DNA of 64,000 bases from NCBI GenBank assembly GCA_944472155.2, contig OX235277.1, positions 28,344,804 through 28,408,803 on the forward strand, written 5' to 3'. A program made the translations under genes and the position numbers. This DNA is from Trichobilharzia szidati. Taxonomy: Eukaryota > Platyhelminthes > Trematoda > Strigeidida > Schistosomatidae. Position 1 is the first letter of the stretch, and the number at the start of each line of letters is the position of its first letter. Below are positions 1-10,957 of the stretch, in pieces. Under the pieces are notes generated by a model, which was not told where the DNA came from, ran no database searches, and was given only the letters and a program-made list of their open reading frames with translations.

Positions 1-1
1 T

Positions 2-313
2 AAGGTTAAGGATAAAATAGAACAAGGAAACCAGCAGAATTGTGTATACCAGATCAATTGTGAGTATTGTAACGCCGTATATGTAGAAGAAACTTCCATA
101 CAGGTTAATATAAGAGTGAAAGACCATAAACAATGTCTAAAGGTGGTTCCAAAGACCTCTGCAGACTTGAAGAAGCTAGAAAACAACTCAGCGATTGCAC
201 TGCATTCGGTAGAAACGGGATATAAAGTCGACTTTGATAGGACTAAGGTTCTACAGAAGGGTTTTGGTTCATATAAAGAAAACCTGACTGAAGAACCCTA
301 CATATATGGGTGA
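2..313 (+). pseudogene. Penelope-like element, GIY-YIG endonuclease tail (PLE-A remnant)
   Basis: The frame is open from the window edge to a stop at 311-313, so the element is cut by the edge. It reads VYQINCEYCNAVYVEET followed by an IRVKDH segment and then LENNSAIALHS. This matches the C-terminal GIY-YIG layout of PLE proteins: a VYxIxC start, a paired-Cys knuckle, a YIG-type strand and the helix with R and H. The normally conserved Gly after YI/YV is replaced by Glu, so the nuclease is probably dead. The same family recurs on the minus strand at 43700-44210 with AIYVRQT and a near-identical LEKLEKSSALGLH block. Family assignment is by motif reading; the truncation is seen directly. Confidence 0.7.
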
Positions 314-671
314 ATCCCAACAGTTTGAACAGACGTGAAGGTGTGATGTTAGCTGATGCATGGCAAATCCTGACTAATAAATAAAATTGGATATGTATCA
401 ACAATAGTCATACTTGGTCAAAATCCCCGATTCTCTAACAAATGTTTTATGGCTGTTCACACACATACACACCATTGTATACTGCATATACACATATATT
501 TTTAACAAAAGTAGACTAATTTTGAAAGTCTGAGGTCAAATTTTGATCACAGTTCATACAATTTTTGTTTATTATACCTGTTGATACCTGTTTCATGATT
601 CATATGACAGGACAAACAATTAAAAACAAGAGATGTTCCTTTTATATATAAACCTCTGTTATGTTAATTTC
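314..671 (+). repeat. 3' flank of PLE-A remnant
   Basis: AT-rich sequence between the PLE stop codon and the hammerhead. It holds no open frame of note and is read as the 3' untranslated part of the same element. A short CA/TA-rich stretch lies near 463-500. Confidence 0.35.
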
Positions 672-729
672 GATTAATTTCCCTGAAGAAGTTCGGACCA
701 GATTGCCGAACGAAACGTTGGAACTAATC
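672..729 (+). ncRNA. Hammerhead ribozyme of PLE type
   Basis: The core CUGAAGA is at 683-689; position 7 of the CUGANGA consensus is free. Stem II is six perfect pairs (691-696 with 706-711) closing a 9-nt loop, followed by GAAA at 712-715. The short palindrome ACGU (715-718) can act as a dimeric stem III, with predicted cleavage after GUU at 719. Stem I pairs 679-682 with 720-723 and, beyond a small internal loop, 672-676 with 725-729. The one departure is an extra A at 690 between the core and stem II. Hammerheads with very short stem III are established for PLE terminal repeats; here the motif lies 3' of the PLE-A remnant. Activity is inferred. Confidence 0.72.
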
Positions 730-779
730 ATTTCAATTTCGCTGAGATTTCACAGATATAATTCTTTTACAAATGTTTA

Positions 780-1370
780 TTAATAGACTTATTAATATAT
801 GTGTAAAACTTGGACACTGTGGTAGTAAGTTATTCCATATTAGTTTGTTTATTAGATATATCACTCACAGTGAGTGAAACGGTATTATTTACTGGATGAC
901 GTTCCGAACACAGTTGTCTATTGTTCATCAGGTATAATCACACGACTTCGAAGCTTGAGTTTTATAATTTTATTTGTTCTCTCATATTTGTCGTCGTAGG
1001 TGTAGTATAATTTTCCAGATGTCTTGGACAGGTATTGGATCGTTCCTACTGCACGTGTTTGCAGTTGATTCGAAAATAACAAAGCTTCTGTTATTAATCT
1101 CTTTTGATTTGTTTTCGTTAGACCAAAATGCCAAGTTTCTGTTAGCATGTTGACTGTTAGTACAGACAATGAAAAGATGCCTTGAGATTTATATAATGCG
1201 CTTCGGCCTCTGAAATGATGTCTGCTAGGTTCAAGTTCCAGTGGGGAAGTAGATACATCCAGACGACGAATCATCAATGTGAAGAAATGCATGCAAAATC
1301 GTGTTTTTAAATCAAAGTGATGAAAACAGTATAGAAAAATCATCATCAAAGTAGTAGAGCAATGCATGAG
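780..1370 (-). pseudogene. PLE-D remnant (C-terminal tail plus terminal sequence)
   Basis: The minus frame at 918-1367 ends in a segment reading QKRLITEALLFSNQLQTRA, resembling the end of GIY-YIG proteins (RLIxESLFIxxxP). The flank 800-935 (cactgtggtag, then ttactggatgacgtt) recurs at 19080-19230, 40660-40760, 51090-51200 and as the palindrome at 60822-61014, which defines a repeat family. No complete catalytic motif is left. The family name is mine; assignment to PLE is moderately secure. Confidence 0.45.
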
Positions 1371-1567
1371 GGCAATGAATAAATGAATGACAACAATACA
1401 CTGCAGTTTAAATTGTCAAAACGTATTTAAATGCATATGCCTAATTTGCACGAATTACGATGCTGGCTTTCAGGCTGTGTGACAAGTAATTCATAATATC
1501 TCAACTGAACTAGTCTCGTAACTTACTTTAGGAGCTCAATATCATCAATCGGTCTGTGATATAATTG

Positions 1568-1765
1568 GTTTTCAAGTATTGGTTTTGTTGTTTGACTGGT
1601 TCGGGGGTTTCATCATTAGCTGACATCATTTAGAGAACCATTGAAAACCATTCTGCGAGTACTAGACAGCTGTTTCATCCTAGTTTGGCACCGACTCTTC
1701 ATCAATACGCATCCACCGACAGGGTTCCTACCCAGGACCTTCTGACTACAAGGGGAGCTCATATA
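1568..1765 (-). mobile_element. SINE-H copy with decayed hammerhead
   Basis: Starts with the reverse of the family tail (caagtattggtttt), runs through tcatcattagctgacatc and gacagctgtttcatcctag, and ends in the tRNA-like part. The ribozyme segment has an altered core and an insertion in stem II, so it is not expected to cleave. Confidence 0.65.
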
Positions 1766-2123
1766 ATATTAGTACACAATTAGGAAATATCCTGAGTCAT
1801 ATGTCTGCTAAATGTCGTGGAGTGTGTGCAGGAACTCTATTCAACCAGTCCTCAAAACATTTCCTTTTATTTCACAAACTATTGTCAGTTAAATAACTAT
1901 CTATAACCAAGGTGCATTGTTGAGTCATTCTGTTGTAATGCGGAAGCCTCTAATAGGCTTTGTTCAAACTAGAGTGAAACGCCATTTTTGCTTTATTTTC
2001 AATGATTACCTCGATGATAAGAGTTTTTAACATAAGCCAGGACTGTAGAGCGTATTTTAATCCCCATGACCTCCTGTATCACTGTTGATTTTTGTGTGTT
2101 TTTATTCGCCAACACATTTTTAG
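1766..2123 (+). other. unc-13: unc-13 intron end, no other feature
   Basis: AT-rich intron sequence ending in a polypyrimidine stretch and acceptor TTTTTAG (2117-2123) that defines the C1 exon. No repeat family was recognised here. Confidence 0.5.
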
Positions 2124-2343
2124 AAAATGCATGTCTATCGAAAAGCCTTACAAGCCTTAGCCTATCCAATATCAAGTAATACACCGCATAACTTTCAGTT
2201 ATTCAGTGCAACTAGCCCAACTTATTGTTATGAATGTGAAGGTCTCCTCTGGGGTGTAGCTAGACAAGGTCTGCGGTGTACAGAGTGTGGTGTCAAGTGT
2301 CATGACAAGTGTAAACGATTACTGAATGCAGACTGTCTACAGC
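2124..2343 (+). CDS. unc-13: unc-13 exon encoding the C1 domain
   Basis: Encodes the diacylglycerol/phorbol-ester-binding C1 domain of UNC-13/Munc13, the factor that primes synaptic vesicles at the active zone. The 73 codons run from [12 protein letters not shown] to NADCLQ. The zinc pattern is exact: H-x12-C-x2-C-x13-C-x2-C-x4-H-x2-C-x7-C, with HNFQ at the first ligand and NADC at the last. The [13 protein letters not shown] core is nearly identical to animal Munc13 proteins. The exon begins after TTTTTAG at phase 0. It ends in phase 1 at canonical donor gtaagt (2344); the split Arg codon (c|ga) is completed by the exon at 14091. Earlier N-terminal exons are not in the window. The ATG at 2127 is inside the exon and need not be a start. 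Confidence 0.95.
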
Positions 2344-2685
2344 GTAAGTGAATTTCATTGTTTTATTTCCTGCGTTTTGTTTTTATTAATGCCAATAATA
2401 ATAATTTTGCTACTGAATAGTTGAGTGGTGTGTGACAGCCAAAAACAATAAAGTTAGTCCTAGTATCCCTAATAGTATAGCATAGCTTCAAAGGATAGTG
2501 ATTTCCTCATTGGTATTTCAGCATATTTCATAGAGAAACTTTTCTGCCTCATTAGGGTATTTCTATATGGTTAGATCAGTGTACTAAATAATACTGCGAA
2601 TATTGTACTGTACTGATACTGTTAAAACGATTCTATCAAAGTCAATTTTTTTTAAGTAGCTTAAAAATCCCATTGAGTTATATGA
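2344..2685 (+). other. unc-13: unc-13 intron, no other feature
   Basis: AT-rich sequence downstream of the C1 exon donor, with a short ataata run near 2395. No repeat family recognised. Confidence 0.4.
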
Positions 2686-3520
2686 AAAAGAGAAGACGTT
2701 CAGCGAAGGGACTCTTCGCGGCGAATTCATTCACATAGCTGTATAATCGCATTTATGTACAATTATTTGTGTGTATGTGCATGAAGCTTGTCAAGTTTAG
2801 ATAATTAATCAGGTAAAACAAGAATGATCTAATATAGAAACAAGGCTAATTAGACAACAACTAAAGCAAGACTGAGTTAGTAAGTTAGATAACGTAATAC
2901 AATTGCTTAAAATGTTTCAACTTTTGTCAAGATAGCAACAGAGGTAATTACAGGTAGAGAGAAACTAAGTAGAGGTGGGGTGGAGAATAACGCCAGTGAA
3001 ATTAGGACTAAAATTGAGCAAACAAATTGGATGACGTAACATAAATGACTAGAAATTGACCGTTGGTCAAGTCAGTAACAGTGGTAGTGAGGTGCAGAAA
3101 TTAAAGTGAGTCGGGGTAGAGAACAAGAAGGTTGAAAATGTAAAATATTACAGTTGAAAAGACAAAATAATACGAACGAAGAGACAGAAAGAAAGAAATA
3201 GAATTTACCTGTCGGGTATTAAGATAGATTACATCCATTGCAAGTGTAGTGATTGAACGAACTTCTTCTGTATGTATGTTCAGGACTTAGCCAGTGAATT
3301 GCCATTGCCATCGCTTTTGCAGTTTGAAGAAGTTTGATTTGCACACGTTTAGGAAGACTGCTTCGTATTCGACTTCGAAGTTTGTTCTAAAATAGAGCTG
3401 CTGAGGCATGTTTTTCTCCTTTGTAAAACCATGCTGGTAAGTGTTCGGTGATACATTTGGAAGGTGAACAATGGGTATGGCATACATACCTGGCTCCACA
3501 CGAGCAGGTGAATTGGTAGA
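2686..3520 (-). pseudogene. PLE-B remnant, 3' part
   Basis: The terminal hairpin block of this family lies at 2698-2745 (cagcgaagg, cttcgcgg, gaattcatt, tagctgta). The GIY-YIG C-terminal frame lies on the minus strand around 3210-3510, ending in remnants like FKLQKRWQWQFTG. The order, minus-strand ORF followed by hairpin, is the same as in the better copy at 54785-57295. The coding part is frameshifted throughout. Confidence 0.5.
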
Positions 3521-4134
3521 TACACACTGATGAGACCAGCAATTTTTTCATATCACTATTATGCCAACGTATATGAAACTCAGATCTAAGACATCAAATG
3601 TCTCTTTTTATTAACTGATTTACTGTTATTTTTATGTAACTTTGTATTCTTCAAACAAACATAATTAGTTTCATAATTACATAAGTTTATTTTCTTATGA
3701 TTATGAGGAATAAATTGTGTTCGAGATTTAAACCAGTTATTTATAGTTTATCATAATGTGTAGTCAAATAAATTTGTCTGATATGGAATCATATTCTGCT
3801 TCTACAATAACCTTGATAAGTTTAATTAATTCCCTGTCGTTTTATAACAACAATTTCAGAATCCCACTAATGGTAACCATTTTTTTTGTAGTTATCGCAT
3901 TCTCTCAGTTGTGTGACCTGATTACAAGACTTTCGTTGTCTTTCTAGAGGAAATCTTCAGTTCTAACTTTAGAACAAAGTGAGATTTAAGAAATAACTAG
4001 TAGATAACTTAGCAATCTGGTTGTCGTTAACTGAAGGTCAAGGTGAGAAAGATTCTTAATGGAGTGGTCGGTTCGCACGGCTGAAATACCTGTCTGGTAC
4101 TCTTTTGGTTTTTTCTGTGATAATCTGACGGATT
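3521..4134. other. unc-13 intron, nothing recognised
   Basis: AT-rich sequence. One short hydrophobic frame at 3756-3947 has no recognisable homology and is not called as a gene. Confidence 0.35.
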
Positions 4135-4378
4135 TTATTTCATGGCCAGCCTTGTAATGATGATACTAGATGGTTGGAGGCAATCGGCCACAGACCAGAC
4201 CTAGGTTTCGTGCTTGTTGGCACTCACCAGTCAGTCAGCAAGGCGTATCTGCATCGGCCTTGAAGGAGCACATGTCCCTTCTGAGATTCGAACCGGCGTC
4301 ACTCAGTGCTGCAGTCAGAAACGTTATTATTGAGCTATTTGGGCTAGCGATTGATCTCCTGTAGGATTGTATTGGATA
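4135..4378 (-). mobile_element. Family G tRNA-like repeat
   Basis: On the minus strand the unit has an A-box-like tagctcaataa near 4330 and a B-box-like ggttcgaatctca near 4285. The family body follows (ggcactcaccagtcagtc, ggttggaggcaatcg on the plus strand). It matches 15345-15500, 15590-15770, 47105-47340 and 60225-60420. It is a SINE-like remnant, not a tRNA gene. Confidence 0.6.
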
Positions 4379-4611
4379 TTTTTGATTGGACATTAGTTAC
4401 TAGTGTGATGTGTCTAGTCCCCTCTTTGGTGCAGACTGAATTCTGTCAGTCATGGTATACATTGATTTGATGATATCAGATGATGGCAAGCTACCTAGAA
4501 TGCTGGCCACATTGCAAACCTGACTGATAGAATTCAGTTTGCACCGAAGGAAGGACTAGACACACATTACACTAGTGACTGGCTAGTGTCCAATCAAAAA
4601 CTTGTATTGAG
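4379..4611. repeat. Palindromic element with inverted ends (family G terminus)
   Basis: Begins gattggacattag and ends ctagtgtccaatc. The arms stay complementary for most of their length (tgtctagtcc and gcagactgaattctgtcag, against ctgatagaattcag and ggactagacac). The same palindromic ends flank family G units near 15195, 15530, 60415 and 60740. Confidence 0.6.
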
Positions 4612-5054
4612 GCATTGAATAACCGAACAACTTCAAATATGCAAATATATAAACTATCAGTCGGGTGACTTGACACTTTTTGCCTCATTTTAGTATATGT
4701 GGACAACTGTGCAAAAAAAGTTAGTCTCTTAAATGTAAACATTAAAAAAGAACATCAGAGGACTCATTAAAGCCTGGTACACTGATCAAGCTACAACAAA
4801 GAGAATAATTGATATAATATATAAAATTATTAGTTAATAAATAACAAGTGACCCAGTGAATAAATTTAATACGAGGTAATAACAAGATTAATGACAATAC
4901 AAGAGAACACAAAGACAAGGAAACCATACTTATGGTCGTAAAGAATGACATTTATTGACGTGTAAAGAATTCTGGAAGTCAGCCCACTTCATATTGAAGA
5001 CATCACCTAGAAAAAAGTATGACAGCAGCTTAAATTTCATTTAGGTGAGCTGAA
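4612..5054. other. unc-13 intron, nothing recognised
   Basis: AT-rich sequence with no recognised repeat or credible coding frame. Confidence 0.3.
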
Positions 5055-5870
5055 GCTTTTGTTCACTAGAAGCCAAGTAACTACCGATGATCAGAAATCC
5101 TGTGATGATAACAGAAGTCTTAAATGCCATACAGTTACTGAAAGCCGAAAAAGCAGCACGATCAGATGGGGTTTCCCCAGAAGCACTGGAAAACGACCCA
5201 GAGACATCGGCAGATATTCTGTCCCCAATATTGAAAAAGGCATCGAAGGAAGGAAAGATACACAGTGACTGAAAGAAGGGTTGTCTTTTCAGACTCTCAA
5301 ATTAGAATGACTTAAGCCTTTACAAGAAATGACATAGATCACACTCCTATCCATTCCAAGTAAAGTACTAACCTACATCACTCTGTAGACACTACAAGAT
5401 GCTCTAGATTCAGAAATCCCTCCTCCTCCCTCGGGGAATAACCTCAACACTAGAGAGCGCAGTACCATAAAGACTTAAAAGCCTTATTCAACAGACGTAT
5501 GATGATGAAACATTCTAAACAGTTCACAATGAAAAGCTCAAAGAAGTCTCTGAAATGAAGACAGAAGTAAAACAATATAGACTACTATCAACCTTGGTCG
5601 TTGTAGACTGGCTCTTGCAACAGACTGTGAGGATAGAGAGGACTGGTATATGCTGAACTCATAGAAAAAGGCCAAAAGACCTGGACTTCTGGAATGATAT
5701 ATGTCCAGTACCACCCGAATTCGGAGATCTACAGGCGAAAAAGGAACAAGTTAGCAGAAAACATAGTAAGAATATCACTTAAGGCGAATACTGAGACAAC
5801 AGTGTTCAGGTGTCTTTGGAAAAAGAACCACTCAGTGTTGATATTGATGCATTTAGACGATGAGTCGTTA
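5055..5870 (+). pseudogene. RTE-like LINE fragment, reverse transcriptase
   Basis: The frame from 5087 reads ITEVLNAIQLLKAEKAARSD then GVSPEAL, the start of the RT domain of RTE-like elements (consensus I..LK..KAAGPDGIPAEAL). Further on, KRNKLAENIVRISLKAN at about 5730 matches the palm segment before the thumb. The region between is broken by stops and frameshifts and the catalytic motifs are not recoverable. The element has no 3' tail here. Confidence 0.65.
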
Positions 5871-6111
5871 ACTGGATGACACCTGATTTTAGTGTTCCAC
5901 TGCCGGCCACCAAACAACTCAATGTTTCCGCCTAAAGCCAGTAGGAATATATATATATAGTGGTGGTGTATCTCACCCCGGATCACATGCGTGGTTGGCG
6001 AGCATATATATATGGCTAAATTAGCTTGAAGAAGTAAATTATTTTGTCATTTGTCCAAATTTCACTCTGATGCTAATTCTGACCTCAAAGGCAAAATTGA
6101 TGCGAATAATT

Positions 6112-6275
6112 TTCAATGGTCTACGAGCTCGCCTTGTAACCAGAAGGTCCTGGGTTTAAAACCCGGCGGGTGCGTACTGACGAAGAGTCCCAAACTAGGA
6201 AGAAACAACTGGCTGTTCATTACTGCCTGGTGTGGTGGTTCTTTAAGTGATATCAACTCATAATGAAATCCTCCA
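6112..6275 (+). mobile_element. SINE-H copy, 5' truncated
   Basis: Contains the tRNA-like tacgagctcgccttgtaacc, a B-box-like segment, gtgcgtactga, and the ribozyme stem II sequence ccaaactagga. The core is mutated (CUGACGA with altered stem III). It ends at aatcctccat, the same 3' breakpoint as several other copies. Confidence 0.65.
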
Positions 6276-6744
6276 TGTAATGCGAATAAGTAAATAATAC
6301 TATTTCACTGTGTGATATATATAATACACAAATTAATGTGGAGGCAAATAAGACCAGTAAGCATTTTAGGCTGGTTTATTAATGAAAAAAGGTAGCTAGC
6401 TGGAAAGATATGTGATACGTTGACGCATGATTTTGTCTCCGTGTTTGTGTACACACACACACAATCAATGTTTAAATATGCTTACTGTTTTGGGAAATAT
6501 GACACTGGAATATTGTTAAGCAAGCACAACAACAAATGAACCCTGTGTAAACGGATGTTTACTAGTATAATTTATCGCCTTACACTCACAGCGCGTGTGT
6601 GTTTCTGTGTTTGTGAGAGAGGGAACTTTAGAAATGACGATTACTGACATATAGTAATTGCATACTAAAAAGAGAGTTTCTTCACATCTTTAAATACTTC
6701 GTAATGACAACTAGCCAAAGTAAAAAGTTCTGGATATTTGTCGA
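6276..6744. other. unc-13 intron with short CA/GT runs
   Basis: No gene. An acacacacac tract lies near 6450 and a gtgtgtgt tract near 6600. Confidence 0.35.
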
Positions 6745-7110
6745 AATTAAGAACACAATATTCAGGGAAGAGACTCTTTTCAACGAATTTATTATCAAGC
6801 TGTTTTAAAAAAAAATTATATCCGGTAAGGGAATTAGATCAAAGGTGTTAATACATGAAATTAGAATAATAGTATGAAATGAAATTAAGATATTTGTGAT
6901 TATAATCATAGTTAAATATCAAGTAATACATAAGGTGTATAGATGTTGGAAAAAGGTGCATAATTATAGGACTAGTAGACGAATATAAAATGTCACATGA
7001 CATGGTGTGAAATCTGATAAGAAAGAATTCAACATTGTAAAAATGAAAAATTATAATTTTGGATTTAGAATGACAAGTGGGACAAGTGGAAACCATTCAG
7101 AGTGAGAACA

Positions 7111-7163
<53 letters not shown>

Positions 7164-7906
7164 CGTAGTAATAAGGGAAAAGTACATAGAATAACTAAAT
7201 AAACAAAATAAATAAATGTCTATCCCTCTACGGCCAAGGCAGAAGTAGGGAGTGTACATACTTCTTTTGTACACAAATGTCTGGCTTAAGGTCATGAATT
7301 GCCAAGGCCTCCACTATCTTTAGAAGTTTGTAACGAAGAAAACGCGGCAAGTTAGCATGGATTCGGTAGATGATCTTAAAATCATGGTCAGGGTTGACAG
7401 AGTGACAGGAGTCAATCAGGTGCTCTAGAAAAGAGATTCGCATACACTTCCTTTTTCCCTTGTAAAACCATGTGGCTGGAATATGTTCTCGTATCCGTTT
7501 GGAAAGCCTCCTCTGACTACGGCCAATGCACCTTGCTCTACAAGAGCAGGTAAACTGATAGATGCACATAGAGGCGGCCAGAAGGAGGAGCTTATCTTCT
7601 ACAGAGATGGAGAACAACTTGAGGCTGGTGAACGTCATTTGTAATTTTGCTGCAAAGAATATCTCACTGACTGCTTTAGAGAGACAGCTTTTGACATCTT
7701 ACTTCAGTACCTAAACTTAACCATGATTATAACCACAAATATCCTAATTTCGTTTCATACTACTATTCTTATTTCATGTATTCACACCTTTGATCTGATT
7801 CCCTTACCGGATATAATTTCTTAAAAAATACCATATAAATACGATTGTGCAACTTGATAGTAAATTCATTGAAAACAGTCTCTTCCCTGAATATTGTGTT
7901 CTTAAT
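6745..7906 (-). mobile_element. PLE copy with inverted termini and GIY-YIG fragment
   Basis: Arms at 6745-6916 and 7717-7906 are inverted copies of each other. Both carry the family's terminal hairpin block and the shared atccggtaagggaat. Between them a minus frame at 7228-7638 reads CIYQFTCSCRARCIGRSQRR, then LSKRIREHIP, EHL and ALAIHDLKPDICVQKK, the GIY-YIG nuclease and C-terminal tail of a PLE protein. RT is missing, so the copy is heavily truncated inside. CIG replaces YIG. Confidence 0.7.
7112..7163 (+). repeat. (TAA)n microsatellite
   Basis: About 17 uninterrupted TAA units inside the PLE copy. The hydrophobic frame across it on the minus strand is an artefact of the repeat. Confidence 0.97.
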
Positions 7907-8214
7907 GCTACAATGTGAATTATCAAATTCATCGGAATGAGAAGGATAGAATCAAGTGCGATTATGCCTTGAAATTCTATCTTTAATTCTGAAACAATTT
8001 TTAATGCTTTTGATCATAAGCTGGGAGTAGTAGTGAAATCAACTTAACAAAATTAATGCACTGTATATAAAGCACTAATTTAGAAATAATTGGAAACCAC
8101 TGGACTACTGGTATGAATGAGTTTCGACTAGGCTTGAAGGTCAGTTACATATAATCTAGATGATGGGTTACATAGGGAGTCGGATTAATTTTATTAATTT
8201 TATAACAAATCACT

Positions 8215-8510
8215 GAATAGCTGTTTCATCCTATTTCTTGAAGTCTTCAAAATTACACACCTGTGACCTCCAAGTGATGAGGCTAGCCCATTAGCCATTC
8301 AGTCAATTGAACGGAAATATAATGACTTGTGAATTCTTATTTTCTCATTTGGTAACATAGCTCTACAACAGTAAGCGTCGTCGACTAGCATCGACTTCAC
8401 CTTGACATGGTGGATGCCAATGACCACAACTTCAGGAGGACGAAGTAGCTATTCAGTACTTCTTAGTTTTCAAGGATTCTATAACTGATGTCAGTACGTG
8501 ATGAAATATA
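8215..8510. repeat. Degenerate SINE-H fragments
   Basis: tagctgtttcatcctat at 8220 (minus) and taactgatgtcagtacgtgatgaaat at about 8478 (plus) are recognisable pieces of SINE-H. The rest has drifted. Confidence 0.4.
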
Positions 8511-8816
8511 AATTGAAGTCACATACGTATATATTGTTCATTTGTTTCCTCAAAGTATGATTAATTCCCATTTCATGAAATTAAGAACACATGAGTTAGC
8601 AAAGAAAGCTCTTCTCGCTTCACTTTACTTCACTTCAGAGCTGTACTGTTATTTAGGCGGTTTATAAATTCAATGTTCATTGACAACAGAGGTTGCAGGT
8701 TATTGTCAGTTAGTGATAAAGTAAACTGGAGTGCGTCATTAACAACCATGTTTGAAAAACTGATAGTAACCGTACGTAATCAGGAGGGCTGACAACTAAC
8801 TAGCTGAATGATGAAT

Positions 8817-9050
8817 AATCAAGTGTTGGTTTGCAGGGATTTGATTGATTGATTACAGGATTTCATCATAAGCTGACATCAGTTAAAGAACCAATGGAAG
8901 ACCTGGAAGCACTGGATAGCTGTCTCGTAGTTTCAAACCCCTGTGGAGGGTGCTCACTGATGTTTAGTCCCGAATTCTGATGAAACAGCTGTCCAGTACT
9001 CCCTAGTTGGTTCCCGATGGTTCTCTAACTGATGTCAGTTCATGAAAAAG
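8817..9050. mobile_element. SINE-H inverted pair
   Basis: The left half is minus (tcatcataagctgacatcag to ggatagctgtctcgtag). The right half is plus (gaaacagctgtccagtac to aactgatgtcagttcatg). The tRNA-like parts are lost at the junction and the ribozyme core of the right half is scrambled. Confidence 0.6.
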
Positions 9051-9429
9051 TAATCGTTCGGAGATAGTTTATTGAAAATAAGAGCAGAAAAGATTGAAAC
9101 TCAATTTTAAAAGAGCATGAAATGGACTGAATAGAGCTAATTATACCTTTATTGATTGATTTATGACTTAAAATGACCGTGATGGATGCTGCTCCACATA
9201 ACTAACGTTAAAGCTGGTGGCTAAGATGATGTCCTGAGGATGAATGGAAGTTTCATATTTGAACCAATAATCTCAGAGAATACAACCCACACGAAGACTT
9301 CCACTTGTGCTGCTCTTTCAGACCTTCATCAGTACCTACCTTCCCTCGATAGTGAAGGTCGCAGCTGACTGATTGTGAAAACGCGTGTGTCTGAGTGGGA
9401 ACTAAGAAGAAAATAATTATCACAATCAC
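9051..9429. other. unc-13 intron, nothing recognised
   Basis: No recognised repeat or coding frame. Confidence 0.3.
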
Positions 9430-9880
9430 TACAAAACCAATACTTGAAAACTGACCTGATGCTCACTAGCCGCTAGCCCTATTCAGACAGCTAGCCTGGG
9501 GTTCTAGTGGGAAGCCATGACCAGTAGGGTACAGCAGGTTGAAGATGAAGCAGTAATTCATCGAAGAAGATATTGCGAATTGATCGCGCCATGTCATGAA
9601 TTGGCAGAATTTAGAATTCATGAGGTGGTCATTGGGCTGGCAGGTCCCAGTGGCTTAATGGTCTACGAGCTCGCTAGCCTTGTAACCAGAAGGCGCTGGG
9701 TTTGAACCCTGACGGTAGGTGCGTACTGCTAAAGAGTACCAAGAGATTAGGACTAAAGAGCTGGCTGTCCAGCACTCCCTGGAGTTTTTCTAGTGGTTCT
9801 CTAACTGATGTCAGCTCATGATGAAATTCTCCAACCAATCAAACAAAAATCCCTACAAAACCAATACTTGAAAAAACCAA
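9430..9880 (+). mobile_element. SINE-H, near full length
   Basis: Longest + copy. Order: 5' leader (ctcactagccgctagccctattcag), the segment tgtcatgaattggcag, tRNA-like head with A-box-like gtggcttaatgg (9650-9661) and B-box-like ggtttgaaccc (about 9698), hammerhead segment 9720-9775, 3' part (ctaactgatgtcagctcatg) and tail (accaatacttgaaaa). The core here is CUAAAGA and stem II is disrupted, so the ribozyme is dead. Pol III-promoted SINEs with a hammerhead are established for Schistosoma (Sm-alpha). Confidence 0.75.
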
Positions 9881-10800
9881 TACAAATTTCTTCTTTATAT
9901 TACAGAAGAATAACAGGAAGTGAACAATTTAAATAATTTCACAAATATTTTGAAAACAATTTTAGTATGTATACAAATAGCATAAAAAAAAGTTTTAATG
10001 TATTTGGGATACATATGATCACGTGATTTTGCCAAAGATGTCACACCTCTCACCAGTAGCTTGATTAAAGGTTACAAACAGAGTAGACTCATATTACGAA
10101 ACCATTATCCTTCAGTTGTATTTTATGCATAGAATACAGTTCTACATGAGGGTAGTCACAACCCATACAGATGAGTGATGGCATTTCCAATCGGAAGTTC
10201 GAGTTTCTCCACTGATATCAGTTCCATCGACATTTGAAATGACATTTACTAATGAGTTTTAATAATAATGTTGTGGTATTCGTCAAAACACTTTTTCCTT
10301 TTCTTAAGGAATTGAACTCGTTCGGAGCAAAACGGCTGTCCGGTGTTTACTTCATCTGAATATGGCTAGCTAGCAGTACCGCTGCTTCATGTCAGTTGCA
10401 TACAACTCATCTATATCAATCAATCAGTTAGTTATAGATGGACTGAGGCATTTATGCTTGCCTTCTCAATTAGCGTTTATGCTTTTAAGCAGATCACATG
10501 TGTTGTGGTGATCTGGATAATTTTGGCTTACAAGGGAATCTGTGGTGGGATTTCACCTCCTCGAACTGTGGTGTAGATTGCGAATTGCTAATTAATTAAT
10601 TTACAAATGGCGGATTTCACTAAACTCATATCATCTGAAATGTTTTTTCGTTCTCTAGTAACTTGAATAGTTACCGCTTCATCAGCAGGCCATAAGATTT
10701 ACTTCATGAAGTTCATGGGATACGTATTATCCACTGTACATTACTGACCAGTGTCAGGAATTTTAAAATTTCATCAAATTACTTAGAGATTCATTTCATT
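9881..10800. other. unc-13 intron, nothing recognised
   Basis: About 900 bases without a recognised repeat family or credible coding frame. Confidence 0.3.
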
Positions 10801-10911
10801 AATTCTGGGTTAATTTTCAAGTATTGGTTTCGTAGGGATTTTGTTTGATTGCGTGGAGGATTTCATCATGAGCTGACATCAGTTAGAGAACCACTGGAAA
10901 ACCAGCTGGGA

Positions 10912-10957
10912 GTACTGGACAGCTGTTTCGTCCTAGTTTGGGACTCATCAGCAGTAC
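10912..10957 (-). ncRNA. Hammerhead ribozyme (SINE-H), intact core
   Basis: Reads on the minus strand as GUACUG, CUGAUGA, GUCC-CAAACUA-GGAC, GAAA, CAGCUG, UC, CAGUAC. Stem I (6 bp) and stem II (4 bp) are perfect. Stem III is the palindrome CAGCUG with no loop, so cleavage would need a dimer or an alternative pairing. The predicted cut is after GUC. The stem II loop closely resembles that of the Schistosoma hammerhead. Confidence 0.85.

Noticed and set aside
4742..4951. Hydrophobic 69-aa ORF
   Set aside because: AT-rich intron composition explains it; no family resemblance or neighbouring gene signals.
7112..7163. CRISPR-like or satellite array
   Set aside because: Simple trinucleotide repeat with no spacers; the organism is a eukaryote.
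7065..7295. Membrane-like ORF rich in isoleucine
   Set aside because: It translates the (TAA)n microsatellite inside a PLE copy.
9640..9715. Possible tRNA gene (A and B boxes)
   Set aside because: No paired acceptor stem and no sound anticodon arm; the same sequence recurs in many SINE-H copies. The same reasoning applies to the SINE-C and family G heads.
9800..9830. Second hammerhead core ctgatgtcag...gatgaaat in the SINE-H 3' part
   Set aside because: A9 is replaced by U and stem II is at most three pairs; no cleavage-site partner for stem I.
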